DNA from: Trissonchulus latispiculum
Taxonomy: Eukaryota; Nematoda; Enoplea; Enoplida; Ironidae
Assembly: GCA_030248195.1 (NCBI GenBank)
Contig: JASAND010028434.1
Coordinates: forward strand, 62,001 to 126,000
Direction of reading: 5' to 3'
DNA length: 64,000 bases
Shown here: in pieces, positions 23,662 through 35,508 of the stretch
Layout of the letters: every line of letters begins with the position of its first letter
Numbering within the stretch: position 1 is the first letter of the stretch
The notes under the pieces: model-generated
Databases searched by the model: none
What the model saw: the letters and a program-made list of their open reading frames with translations, nothing else
What the model was told of the DNA's origin: nothing
Position numbers and translations under genes: made by a program

Positions 23662-26600
23662 ACCAGTGAGATGCTGCTCTGTGGCGATGGTAATGGGCCT
23701 CGCCTCTTGCAACTGATCACGCAACAGTTTCTGACCGTACCCTGGCTGGGCTCCATCCGGTCCTCCACGCCCTATCAGCCGCCTACGCTCTCGGATAAGT
23801 GCCAACAGTTGTGGGACCAGTTACGTAAGTGCAGTAGATACACATACAGTAGGCTGTACAGTACAGTACATATAGATGACGACTAACTTGTCGTTTTGTT
23901 GCACGCTTTGTAACACTGTGTTTTCGGGAGAGGATGTGCAATTTTGCTAAAGATTTTTACCGTGTTGTACGTCAGACCATTTTGTTTGTTTTCGCTACGG
24001 GGGAAATGTTGTCAAACGTTTGGACGGTACTGATTAATAGACAAATAAATTGTTGCTAAAGGTTTAAACTTTTTGCTCAAAATTTTAGCGCTCAGATCAT
24101 GTTACTTATAATTTATCTGTAAACCCACTGTTCAAGTGTTTTGTGCTGTGATTTTCAATTTCAGGCTCACTCTGAGTCTGTGTTGTGCTGAATCCGGCGG
24201 CCTCTGAGCAGACCAAGGCTGGCTGGGGCCGAAACCTGCGCCAGTGGAGTGAACTGAGCACCTCCCCCCAGAGACCCCCAGTATGCGGGTACTGTGGTGC
24301 CGGTTTTGGTGGGTACCCGGCGGCTGCTTTGAACGCTGAACGTACGTGATGTTGTCTTCCTATCAGATTTTGCTTTGCTGGGTTTTGGTGTCAATAGCCT
24401 CTTCTTGTTTCTAATGTGGATGTCGGTGAAGACGAAGTGTCGGTGTCGATAAATTAATAGAATGTTCAAAGCTGTGCAATATTGCATTGCAAGCTTCGTA
24501 GCTTGTATTTTTTATTTCGGTACCTGTTGGCACTATTGTCAATGAAATGAATGAAATGAGAAGAAAAGTGTTCCGATGGAGCATGAAAAATGCAATATGG
24601 GTGACATTAGTGTGGGATATTACCCATTGGGGTACTGATAGCTAGCTGCGCAGCAGCGCAGCACTCAAAATTATATGTTGTGCTAGCTTCACACGTGCGA
24701 TGTAAAGTATACTTTATTTGATGGAATCAGACAACTTTGAACTATTTCGATAATTGTTTCATGAATGATAAAAGTGATTTCTTTTGGGCTAGCTACACGA
24801 GTAGCACAAAGTATATATAAACGAGAAAAGTGTAGGTCCAGTTAGTTGTAGTTGCAATTGTGGTTGTCGTCGGGGAGTCAGATAAATTGGGGGTTGACTT
24901 ATTGGGTTGGAGCCGTTTTGGCTGAGTTTAGGATATTGGGAGAGAGTAACGTCCTCCCCTCTACTGTGTTTATCCTACTGTCGTGCTCTCTGACTGTTTT
25001 ATAGTAACTTCGTATAGTTGTTGAAGAATTAGTATAAGTCTTTGATGTTTAGCGTAATAAAGTCTAGCGGTGTTCAAGTCTATTAGATCTAGGGGACGGT
25101 CGCTTAGGGCCCATAGATAATTACTCTCCACTTGTATCTGCTAATTTATAACACTCTCGCTCCTTCTCTCATATTTGGCTAGGACTTAACATCACACACT
25201 GAACTCTTACTTGCAATCTTTACTGGAGTCCGACATTAGTTTATTATAGAGGTACACACATAGTACTTCACATTAGGTTTTAAGCTGACAGAGGATTAGG
25301 TTTTAAGACGTTTATATGGTTACTGGCAGATTTTAAGGGGCAAGAGGACTAGGTTAAAAGCGCACTAATATGGACAAGCTTCGCTGAATAGCCCATATTC
25401 AGGGTCTTGCAATTTTGACTTTTTAAATTTTGTTCATTTTAGGAGCTTCAGGAGGCGGAAGTTCTAGATCTGCCGGCAGCCGACAGGCCGGCACCCTTCC
25501 TGCTGCAGCAGCGACTCCGCGCACCATCTTTTCTCTGCCACTGGAGGCCCTGGACTGGCCCTGGGATGGCGCTCATCTGCAGCGAATCCTCCGCCATCAG
25601 GCCCCTCCTGACCAGCTGCTCCTACTCCAGCGGTCGCCTGCATCGACAAATAACGCCTCTGCCGCGTCTTTGTCTTCAACGGCAGAGAAACAACAACAGC
25701 CTCTGTTGTTGCCATTTTATGATGCGGGCGGGACGCCATTGTGGCATGGTAACTTTTTTAGTGATCAGGGCTCAGAAAAAAGATGGGCTCGCAAAAAGAT
25801 CCTCCTATGTCTAGGAGCGCTTCTACAGTTGAGCTTAGGTAGCCACTTGGGAGAATCGTTTTTTCAAAGATTCTCCTAAGCTTCAAGCTAAAGTTAGGCG
25901 AAATCTTTCTTGCAAAAGGGGTTGCTTTAGGATGTCTCCTAACTCCCTCCTAGACAACTGCTAGACAACCTCAGGAGGCTACTTAGGAGAATGTTTGTCA
26001 ACGCGGCCCTGTTTTCCGGAGGGGGGGGGCGCAAAGTGGCTATGCGGCTTTTGCTATACATAGTTGTGCATGAAAAATAGATTTGTCATGGTTTATTTCT
26101 AACGCAACGGTACTGCTTACGCTTTTGACTGTTGAAATCAATCGCTCACCCAAACTAGATTGCGGAAAAGTTGTTGTATAACGTTGATCTCAGAATTTGT
26201 TTGTTGGTTTAAAATTCGCCATTTCTGAGCACTATTTGTTACATTCACTTGTACTTTACGAACTGCCAGTGTTTTTATAATGTTTGCAGAAAATCTGGTG
26301 ACAGCCTGTGCTCGCCTAGAGTTCTCTGCGTTCCCATGGTCACGTGATGGAAGCGCTTAGACTGTTCTTCATTTCATCATGTCTACTTTCAGGTGGTCAC
26401 AGCTGCCAGCTCTGAGTCTTGTTTGAGTCATTCTGTGGAGACTGCCATGATTGGTGGGTATTCTAATCAAAAATATTATGCTGAGCAGGGTATTTTTTAG
26501 GGATTTTCTCCGGCTAGGGGCCGGGCCGGGGGAGGGGATAAGTTTTCGGGGGGATTTTTTGCAAAAATGATCCAAACATTGCTAGCAATTTTTCGTATTT

Positions 26601-29600
26601 TGCAGGTGGAAACGCAAAAGTTCTTAAAAATGCCTGGATTTAAGCTTAAAATAGGCATTTTAAGAAAAAATCTCTGGCGACGCCGGAAAGTTTTTTGAAA
26701 ATTTGACCTTTTTTGCAAACATGTAGACCTCTTTAAGGTGGAAGCCCAAAACTCCAAGGAAGGTCACTCCCAAATCGGGGAGGAAGGCCCCCCTTTGTAG
26801 AAAATACCCTGCTGAAAAATTGAAATTTTGTTGCATAGACTTGTGGGAGAGGGGGCGTTGTTGTTGAGTTCCCAAATAATCAGGCAAGAACAACTCCTCT
26901 TCGTTCTAATATTTTCTCAGGCAACATGACAACATTTTTAGAGCTCCTGAGATGAATCCTTAGGTCTTGAATTTTGCCATGGAAAACTTTGGATTCTTAG
27001 CAGTTTATCGTATTTCTACGCTGTTGGCTAAAATGGATGTTTTGTGACTGCCTAGCCTAGGTGTATATTAGGTATTAGCTTATCCTAGTTACTAGTGATG
27101 TGGATCGGATCGGCGGATCGGATCGGATCGACCGATCCGGGGTCGGATCGGATCGGATCGGATCGACAAATTTTCGGATCGGATCGGCCGGATCGGATCG
27201 GCTTGATTTTGCCGGATCGTCGATCCGGCAAATGAAGCAAATTTAGAAAATTTGTTCCAATTTTTTTACAAAATTGCAAGATTTTTTCAAAAAATTTTCA
27301 AAATCTTTCCGGAATTTTGTTCAAATGTTGAATTTTTTGTTGTTAATGTTTTTGTTTTATGTTCTGCCTCTGGATAAATTCCGGTACGTGGTTACAGACC
27401 GAACCTCCTTTGACCTAACTGCGGAAAAGCTAAGGATTTAAATTTTTTGCAATCAAGAGTATATTTTCTATAATTTTTATATATTTTTAGCTTAGTTTAC
27501 TCATCATCATTGCTCAGGATTAGTCGAAATTGATGGTCGAAGCTAACAAAAACTAAAAGAACACTGACTGATTGCATTAAGAGTGAACAGCAATTCAAAT
27601 GAGGCAGCAAACAACCAAAACTAAAGCTAAATGATCAGTTAACGAACGTGAGAATTGTTGTTCTAGCACATTCTGAGCAAAAATTTAGTGTTTTATTAGC
27701 TGTGCCGGTTCCTCTATGAAACCTAATCGAAAAATGTTGCAACATCGACTCAAATTTGATATATGTTTTTTCATATTTGGTTTGTTTTTGTACCTGTTAA
27801 TGAAGATAAATTTTTGTGCGGCCTTGGTAAAATGGCCCATTTTTAATATGTTTAAAAATACCGTATCATTCAATTCAATTTAGACCCGATTTTTGACCCG
27901 TGAACTGGTATAAACTGGTATTAAATCCGGAAAAATTTTGTTTTCTTGAATTTGGTAATCAATTGCATTTTGGGAAATGATTACCATTAAAATCGTGTTC
28001 AGATTGTCAAGAGCTGTTAAATGATAACCTTTAAAATGCGTTAAATGATATGTCAGCATTGAAATATTTAGATTCCGGAAATTTTGAAAATTGGGTTTCA
28101 CTTTGGTTGAAAAGGTTTTAAGTGCAAAACTATGACACGGAACCATATGTATTTGATCACGAAAACTAAATCTTCAATGGGCATAAATTTTAGTAAACCT
28201 TTGAATATTCTAAATTTTCCGTACATAAAACCCGGGATTCCGGATTTTTCCCGATTTTCCATGTCATCTCCGTAAACATATACATTGCTTGCTTATATAC
28301 ATTGTTTGTTTACAAATGAACAGTCAGAATTATTCAATAAGATTCAGAAGCGAAGTTTGATGGAGAGTTTTGCAAAATAAGGGGAAATCAGAAAATATAG
28401 CAATTTAAATGCCTACAATTGAAAATTAAAATTATAGTCGGATCGGATCGGATCGGTCCGATCCGGGGCTGGATCGGATCGGATCGGATCGGATCGCCTG
28501 GCAATTGGCGGATCGGATCGGTAGGTAATTTTGGCTGCCGATCCGATCCGATCCACATCACTACTAGTTACTACTAGAGTTGTTGGTCGGCCGGTGTCAA
28601 AGTAGTCCGGGCCGTTCGGCCCAGAATAGAACCAACGGCCGGCCAGTCTTCTGAACCATAAATATTTGTTAGACATGATCAGCAGTAACTGTACAGTGCA
28701 TCATTTAATGCTAAAAGTAGAGGTGGGGCCGGTTCCAATTTTCAAAATCGGTTTCGGTTCCGTTTCTAGGGTACCGGTTTCAGTTCCGGTTCCGGTTCCT
28801 GTTCTAGCTTCCGGTTCCCGGTTCGAAGTACAAAATTTGTAGTTACATGTTCGGCATTATTTAACATGGATGCAGTATTTAGTATCTGATGCAGGTCCCC
28901 TGTAAAGCTTGTACAATCAAAATGACAAAGCAAAGATGCAGAACAATTCTAATAAAGCGATAATAAACAATTGGGTCTTTGCTTTTTTAAACCTTTGGCT
29001 TACTTTGAATTAGCTTCGGTACAAATGCTGTTAGGATACACAGCATACATTAAAACTTGTCTTTAGTCTGATGATCGAGCAAACTGTTTCGACAATAAAC
29101 GGTGCTATTACACTGGGTATCTAAAGACAGACAGTGCCTTCTGAACAGAATCTTGAAAATATCAAACTGTTCATTCAGCAGAGCGTGCTAGAATTAATAT
29201 TTTGGTAATAAAATTTCTCTTATCTTAAAATTTCTTTGACAACAGTATCTAAAGAAGTAGTTTTCAAAAAATTTTGATGCAGTTAAAATATTAGAAACTG
29301 AAAGCCAAATTGGAAAGAAAATAGAAGGGAATAAAGGATTTCCTTAAAATAAAACTTTCCTAATTTTTAAGATTGTTCTAATTTAAATCTAAGCAGAAGC
29401 GTTAAGGTCACTAATTTTGATTTAAATTAACATTTGAAATTTATCTTTGGGGAATGTTAGTCTCACCATCAGTGGAAGCTGTAGCTGTGCCGTTTCTAGT
29501 TTAGGCTCTGAATTTATTCTATGTAGTTTCAGTTTCAGTTTCAATTCCAAGAGCTGTAGATTTTTTCACTTTTAGTCTGAAGCTCTTATTTTTCTCGTTT

Positions 29601-32600
29601 CATCCTCCATATTTCGGTTTCAGGTCTGAATTGTTCAGTTTCAGCTCAAACTAGATTTTAAGTTTCAATCTTAAAAAGTTTAGTTTGAAAAAGATAATAA
29701 TATAAATAAATATGCATGAATGGCAACTCTGTCCATTGCTACTTTGAACTACAAAATCCAGCTTTTGGAAATTTTGAACTTGCAAAAAATTAGTTCAAAC
29801 CCAATTTTATGCGTGGAACCGGCCGGTTCCAAATCCTATCGGTTCCGGTTCCGGTTCCGGTTCTAAAAATCCTTCCGAGTCGGCTCCGGTTCCAACCGGT
29901 TCTAGTGGAACTGGCCCCACCTCTTACTCAGAATAACCAAAGCAGCTTTTGTTCAAAAATCCAGGACAAAAAATTTTGGTTCCACAGAAGTTTCATCTTT
30001 ACAATTTAAAGCTTTTTATATCTAAGTTTTTGACGAATCGATAATAAGCCTATTCAAACACATCCATGTCAAATCGGAGCTCAATCAAATTTTCAATTTT
30101 TAAGGACGTAATATATTAGCTTATCACATCCCGGATATAACTAGACTATAGTAAACGAATTGCATTAAATCGATTTCTAGAGAACTTCTATTTATGGTGA
30201 TAGGAGTCTGAAATTCAGTGGGACGGTGTGGGAATAAAGTTTAGCTCCGCTTCTGACAGGGACACAGGAGCACTTTTCTAGAAAACAGAAAAATTTGTGT
30301 AGTTCTTTAAACTCTTTAAATGGAAAGAAAGCCTAAAATACTAAAGAAAAACACTTTCCTCACAAGACCCAAATTAGAGTTATGCCCGTGCCATGAATCG
30401 GGCCTCGGGCTCAGGGCCGGGCCTGCAGTGGGCCGGCCCGGGCCCGGTTGTTGGATCGACCCGATAAGGCCTGGTGAAATTTTTTGATGCAGGTCCCTGC
30501 AAGGCTTATACAATCAATATGACAAAGCAAAGCTGCAAAACAATTCGAATAAAGCGGTAATAAACAATTGGGTCTTTGGATTTTAAACCTTTGGCTTACT
30601 TTGAATTAGCTTCGGTACAAATGCTGTTAGGTTACACAGCATACATTAAAACTTGTCTTTAGTCTGATGATCGAGCAAACTGTTTCGACAATCAACGGTG
30701 CTATTATACTGGGTATCTAAAGACAGACAGTGCCTTCTGAACAGAATCTTGAAAACAGCAAACGCTTCATTCAGAAAAGAGTGTTAGAATTAAGATAGTG
30801 GTGATAAAATTTCTCTTATCTTAAAATTTCTTTGACAACAGTATCTAAAGAAGTAAATAGGTTTCAAAAAATTTTGATGTAGTTAAAATATTTAAAAGCT
30901 GAAAGCCAAATTGGAAACTAAAATTATTAAAATATTAAAATTTGGCGAGGAAATATACTGCAGCTTGATTACACAAAAATAGCTAACATTACATACTTCT
31001 ACAGACGGTTCGTTATTTGATCTTTGATAGACTTTCGTCTCAGATGCCGAAGAAGTATATAGCTTAAAACTAGAAAAATTACTCAACTTTCAAAGATTTC
31101 AACACCTGTAAACTTTAGTTTTTTCTAAAACAATGTGCTTCCATCCGTCGTGATAGCACTAGCTTCTATTTCTATGAATAATACAATTTAAAAATTCTTT
31201 ACAGCATCAGTGGAATCTGAAGCTGTGCCGTTTCCAGTTTAGGCTCTGAAGTTTGTAGTTTCGGTTTTAGTTTCAATTCCAATAATTCCTTAATTATTAT
31301 CAGTTTCATCCTCCATATTTCGGTTTCAGGTCTGAATTTGTTCAGTTTCTGCTCAAACTAGTTTTTAAGTTTCAATCTTAAAAAGCTTAGTTTGAAAAAG
31401 ATAATAATATAAATAAATATGCATGAATGGCAACTCTGTCCATTGCTACTTTGAACTACAAAATCCAGCTTTTGGAAATTTTGAACTTGCAAAAAATTAG
31501 TTCAAACCCAATTTTATGCGTGGAACCGGCCGGTTCCAAATCCTATCGGTTCCGGTTCCGGTTCCGGTTCTAAAAATCCTTCCGAGTCGGCTCCGGTTCC
31601 AACCGGTTCTAGTGGAACTGGCCCCACCTCAATAAATATGAATGGCAACTCTGTGAATTGCAACTAAGAACTACAGTGCCTATAGTATGCAAATTCAGCT
31701 TTTGACTAGATTTTTAATTTTAGTTATCGTTTCATCTTGTTATTGTTGTTTCAGTCGTTGGTCAGCAACGTATCCTGCTCGCCTGTGTCTATGCCAAGCA
31801 TCGTTCCCTTAAACAAGCTGAAAGTCTGATTGGTAAACTGCAACAGCTGGCCCCCCCTAGACTCCACCCTAATTCATGTGTATTTGTGTTGTTAAATGTA
31901 AGTCTGATGCCTTCTACTTTTACATCAAGGAAACGTTTAGTTTTCTATTTTCTTAATTTTTCATTTTCATCCCCCTCTAAGAAATTCTCCCCTTCACCCT
32001 TCCAAGAAAGTGAATGTGGATATAGAGGTCGGGAAAAAACCAAGGTAGTCACTTTTTGGACTCTGCAGAACTACCCAGTGGAGCAATCCGGCTATAAATT
32101 ATTTTCTTATCAAGCCCTGTCTAGGCTATCATTTTGGTATTTAAATCGCCTCTCTAGGTTCTGTCGTTAATTAGTAATTAATGGTTAGTTGGCCGGGGTA
32201 AAAAGAGCAAATTAGAACCGAGCTGGCTGTCCTTCTTATACAATGGGCTCCTTTGGATAATATAATAATAGTTCTGCCTGGGTAAGAGCGCTCACCGCGA
32301 CCATTGGCTCTCTCCTGTTTCGGATTAAGGCTTTACCATATTATTGTCTGCAGAGCAGTTTTCAATAATTTCTTTCTGATGATTACTTTTGTGTGGTACT
32401 TTTCCTTGAATATATTTTGTTTGTACCTGCCGTCTCCTTTTTTTGTAGACTCACTCAGTCTTTTCGTCTGAACAGCGTGCTGACTTGCATACAGACGCAT
32501 GTGAAGAGCTCCACACTGGTCTACCGGCTGGCCCAGGAGGTCTACCGGACGTTTGCAGCACGCGGACAATTCCACGGCACAGCATCATCTGATGACCACC

Positions 32601-32621
32601 GCTATGGAGCTTGGACTACAG
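23662..32621 (+). CDS. ZSWIM4/5/6-like protein, C-terminal exons
   Basis: Six exons with matching phases: 23662-23824, 25443-25748, 26290-26343, about 26402-26451, 31755-31897 and 32459-32621. The first gives an EML...DGNGPRLLQLITQQFL segment followed by LSDKCQQLWDQL. The second gives TIFSLPLEALDWPWDGAHLQ and later GGTPLWHG, and the third begins ENLVTACAR. These three match in order the conserved region after the SWIM zinc finger in vertebrate ZSWIM5/6, as I remember it. ZSWIM proteins are thought to be substrate receptors for cullin E3 ligases. The last two exons (LLACVYAKHRSLKQAES..., then VLTCIQTHVKSSTLVYRL...) are helical and less certain. The N-terminal exons are not in the window; the retroelement may lie in an upstream intron. 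The 5.3-kb intron at 26452-31754 holds hAT-like elements. The donor after 32621 is good, but no convincing next exon was found. Confidence 0.7.
24540..25420. repeat. Diverged relative of the 55.9-kb foldback element
   Basis: The left edge carries GGAGCATGAAAAA...AATATGGGTGA and the right edge AGAGGACTAGGTT...CTAATATGG...AGCTTCGCTGAA...CCCATATTC. Both match parts of the arm of the inverted repeat at 55923-56105. The interior differs and a second inverted arm is not obvious. It lies in the intron between ZSWIM-like exons 1 and 2. Confidence 0.5.
25749..26289. other. Intron of the ZSWIM-like gene
   Basis: The donor GTAACT follows 25748 and a TTTGCAG acceptor precedes 26290. A nine-G run sits at about 26019-26030. 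No other feature is visible. Confidence 0.6.
26452..27084. other. Intronic stretch with a G-rich patch
   Basis: This is the first part of the large ZSWIM-like intron. GC-rich runs at 26510-26560 resemble the poly-G repeats elsewhere in the window. No gene or clear element ends are visible. Confidence 0.45.
27093..28563. mobile_element. Non-autonomous hAT element with GGATC subterminal arrays
   Basis: The ends are TAGTGATGTGGATCGG and its reverse complement. They are flanked by identical 8-bp sites CTAGTTAC (27085-27092 and 28564-28571), the target duplication length of hAT transposons. Both ends carry arrays of GGATC or CGGATCGGAT (27099-27235 and 28435-28556). The 1.2-kb interior is AT-rich and encodes no transposase. 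It is inserted in the large ZSWIM-like intron. Confidence 0.85.
28718..29927. mobile_element. hAT-like element with CCGGTTCC subterminal repeats
   Basis: The left end reads AGAGGTGGGGCCGGTTCC and the right end GGAACTGGCCCCACCTCT, forming an imperfect terminal inverted repeat of a kind common in hAT elements. Tandem CCGGTTCCGGTTCC units lie just inside both ends (28730-28822 and 29815-29910). I could not find a matching 8-bp duplication, so the ends may have been altered by recombination with the neighbouring copy. No transposase is encoded. Confidence 0.65.
30370..31630. mobile_element. Second, chimeric copy of the CCGGTTCC element
   Basis: The portion 30487-31630 is a direct, diverged duplicate of 28889-29926, including the right-end CCGGTTCC units and the terminal CCCCACCTC. 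The left end differs: it has a GGGCC-rich patch at 30395-30445 in place of the CCGGTTCC array. This looks like a recombinant of two related elements. A third short piece of the interior (AATAAATATG...GGCAACTCTGT) follows at 31631-31660. Confidence 0.6.
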
Positions 32622-33091
32622 GTATGCCCCCTCCCCGAGATTGAAGGAGGGTTGAGGGGGGGCTGCTGAAATTGCAAGTTAACCGTCAGTGACACTTCAG
32701 TTCAACAGTAGAACTCTGCCTACACTCTTCATTTTTTAACGTTTTACTTAACCTAATTGTGGTGGTGTGGTTTGCCTTTGAATGAAGGACTTCTTTGTGC
32801 AATGTACATGTCTGTCCAAGATTCTGTTCCAAAAAATGGTTAAAATTCTTTTTGGAATTAACTGATAGAAAATTTTGTTAAATACACACTTCTTCGATAT
32901 TTGTTATACATCACTGGGAAAACTGGGTTGAATTTTGTTCGGTAACAGGCTTCGGCGAATTACAATTAACGGCAACTATGCTAATTCGATTTTACATTAT
33001 TTTCGCATTTAGTAACCGCATTCTTCAGATAATATTTGTGTATTATTTCTTTGAATTTTCTGTGCCGATCTTACCTAAAAAACGTTTTTAG

Positions 33092-33192
33092 GTATTGATG
33101 CCAGAATAGCCTTCGGTGTGATTTTTGGAAAGCAGGGAAAATACTTAAGAAGATTCAGAATGAGAGCGGCGCCAAGGTTCAAACCAAGTTAG
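33092..33192 (+). pseudogene. KH-like fragment with a one-base frame break
   Basis: After a good TTTTTAG acceptor, one frame reads AFGVIFGK and a shifted frame reads AGKILKKIQNESGAKVQTKLG. Together they resemble the GxxG loop and following helix of a KH RNA-binding domain. A single missing base after GGAAA would explain the shift. The first frame stops with TAG at 33190-33192. The acceptor phase fits the preceding ZSWIM-like exon, but a KH domain is not expected in that family. It may be a separate decayed gene, an assembly error, or chance similarity. Confidence 0.35.
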
Positions 33193-33848
33193 GTGGTAAG
33201 TTTCATATTGTTGATCGATTTTACGGCTGAATTGTCCTGTCACGTGAAGTTCACCTTTACCTCATTGCTAACTGATTTCAAGATTTCAGCAACTTTTCTT
33301 TATTTAGCATTAAAATTTTAAAATTGCACAAACTGCACTTATTGCAAGCATCCTTTTGCCAGCTTTTCCATCTTTCTAGCTTCCTAGCTTTTTTGTTTTA
33401 CTCTTTATACACATTTCTTACAATATTTGACTTTAAATCTTAAGAGTAGTGATGGGCGCCGGATATTTTTACGTTGGAATGTAAGGCTATTTCTTATTAA
33501 CGAATATCCGATTAGCCGCCTATTCAAAGGTGGCCGTCTACAGATTTTTTGCCTATGAACACCATGGTATGTATTCTTGTAGCACGTATCAAAAATAAGA
33601 CGATTAGCTTGTTTTTATGCGTTTTAGTGAAGCTCTTCTTCAACAGTAAGACTTTGTTTATGCTAAACAGTTATGTATGCAATACAATTCCAGTTACTTG
33701 TGTATATGCGTAACAGCTACACCACGGATCATATGACACGTCCACGAAATTAACTAATTTGCATATTCACCTTGTAGCAGAGTTAGCTTTTTGTCTCTTT
33801 AACATTACAGCTGTATACTTATCTGCTGAGGGATTTTCTCACAAATGA

Positions 33849-33912
33849 AATTTCTTAGGCAAACCTTTTTGTACGACTACAATTTCTTAGGCAACCCTTT
33901 TTGTACGACTAC
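33849..33912. repeat. Two-unit 32-bp tandem repeat
   Basis: Two adjacent 32-base units (33849-33880 and 33881-33912) both begin AATTTCTTAGGCAA and end GTACGACTAC, differing at about one base. Confidence 0.85.
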
Positions 33913-35508
33913 AGGTATCAGGTAGCTAATAATACGTCGCATTTTATTCCTTCTTATTGCTATTGTTAATACAAAGGCAGACTAAAATTTTTTGAAAAAA
34001 GACTTCTCGCTCATTATTTTAAAAATAAAATATATACTTCAAATGATATTTAAAGTGTTTGCATTTCTGAACACACAGTTAAAATAGCAGACAGTTTCTG
34101 CAAAAGCTTACACGAAAACCGGTTTCCGGAACTGCACACTAAGAAGTCTGTCGAAAAGAAAATGGAAGTTAACACGGACCCTAATTTGCATAATTGAACA
34201 TCTCGCATACAGAAGACTGTGTTTAGTCCTATAAAGTGATTCCAAATTCCAACTAAAAGGAAAGGGGGTTTTCTCATAAATCTATAACTGAAACAGTTCT
34301 TGTCTTTAGTTCAGAGTAAGCTAAAGGAGTAAGCTTAAGATGTAAGCTTATACTGAACTAATGCAAAGCTGAATCGAAAAACGGACTTCAGATTCGTGTT
34401 TTGCGCCACAGGAAATTCCTATATACAATGTTTCGGCAAGATCAATGACAAACATTTTTTCGTTCCCCTTAAAAAACTTAAAAATAAATTTTTAAAATTT
34501 CATTACAAATCAAACAAATGTATGTTGGAATGCACCCACACAAAATTTGAGCTAAATTGGTCAAGTTTTGAAAAAGTTAGCATCAAGTAAACTATCTCCC
34601 CCAATTGAAGTTGGGACAGAGATTGTTTACTTGATCCCATCTGCCTAAATCGTAGAGACAGCAGCATGACGATAGGCTGTTTCTTTCGAATCCTAAAAGA
34701 ATCAGAATGGCCAAGTGTACGTAATAACTTAGATTGTGTAGTCTTGGTATGGCGCAAATCATCAAAGGGATTTTTGGGGAAGGGTTAACGGCTACAAAAG
34801 AGTTAAGTTTAGCTGTGCTCTTCTCTAAGCTAGCCTAATTTACGGAAAGCGACTAAGATTGTGCAGCAACGTGCAAAATTGTGGAGAATCTCGGAAAACA
34901 AAATTCTGAATATGAAATTCTGACAATTGAAAGTTCAACTTATTTCAAAATTTAAAGTCTGACTAATGAAATTCTAACTAATGAAATTCTGACTGTGGAG
35001 AGCTACTCAAGGTAAACAGAAATTATTATTGTAACATAATTTTTAGAATTTATCTTTCGTTCTTATTTTTTTTAAAAAAACTAAATTTTGTTTATGAGAT
35101 CTAAAAGTTCATTTTGTTTACTATATGTTTGATTCATCTCTGTTGCTTGTCAAATTTTAAATCAATCGGCATCGCACTTACACCTTCTTGTGTTAATTTT
35201 TTATTCTTTGTTTACATTTTCAATACTAGATTAATTCAAGCACACTTATTTGTTACTTTGCTAAACTTTGCTCCTTTAGATTTTTGAAATTCCGTCTTCC
35301 ATTATTTTTGCTTAAAAAACTTAAAATTGTCTTCTGTAAAACGTTGTTTTAATGTATTTGCAGTCAACTATATTTTGTGATTTGTCTGAAATTTTAAAAT
35401 TATCAATCTGAAAGTTAGACTTTACATTATTTGTCTAGAAACACTATCATCTCATGATATGTAAGATATTCTTTACGTACTAAAAGAGTTTCACAACCCA
35501 TAAACAAT
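33913..35508. other. Intergenic AT-rich stretch
   Basis: No gene is supported. A copy of the later exon-end signal (GAGAGCTACTCAAGGTAAAC, about 34997-35016) resembles the exon 2 donor of the next gene at 35966-35985 and suggests a decayed local duplication. Confidence 0.4.

Noticed and set aside
24164..24340. An extra ZSWIM-like exon after TTTCAG near 24163
   Set aside because: In the required phase it meets a stop almost at once, while skipping to 25443 keeps the frame and restores the conserved order.
25430..25879. The complete 149-codon frame as one protein
   Set aside because: Only 25443-25748 is exon. The ends are bounded by an acceptor and donor that fit neighbouring ZSWIM-like exons, and the remainder is intron.
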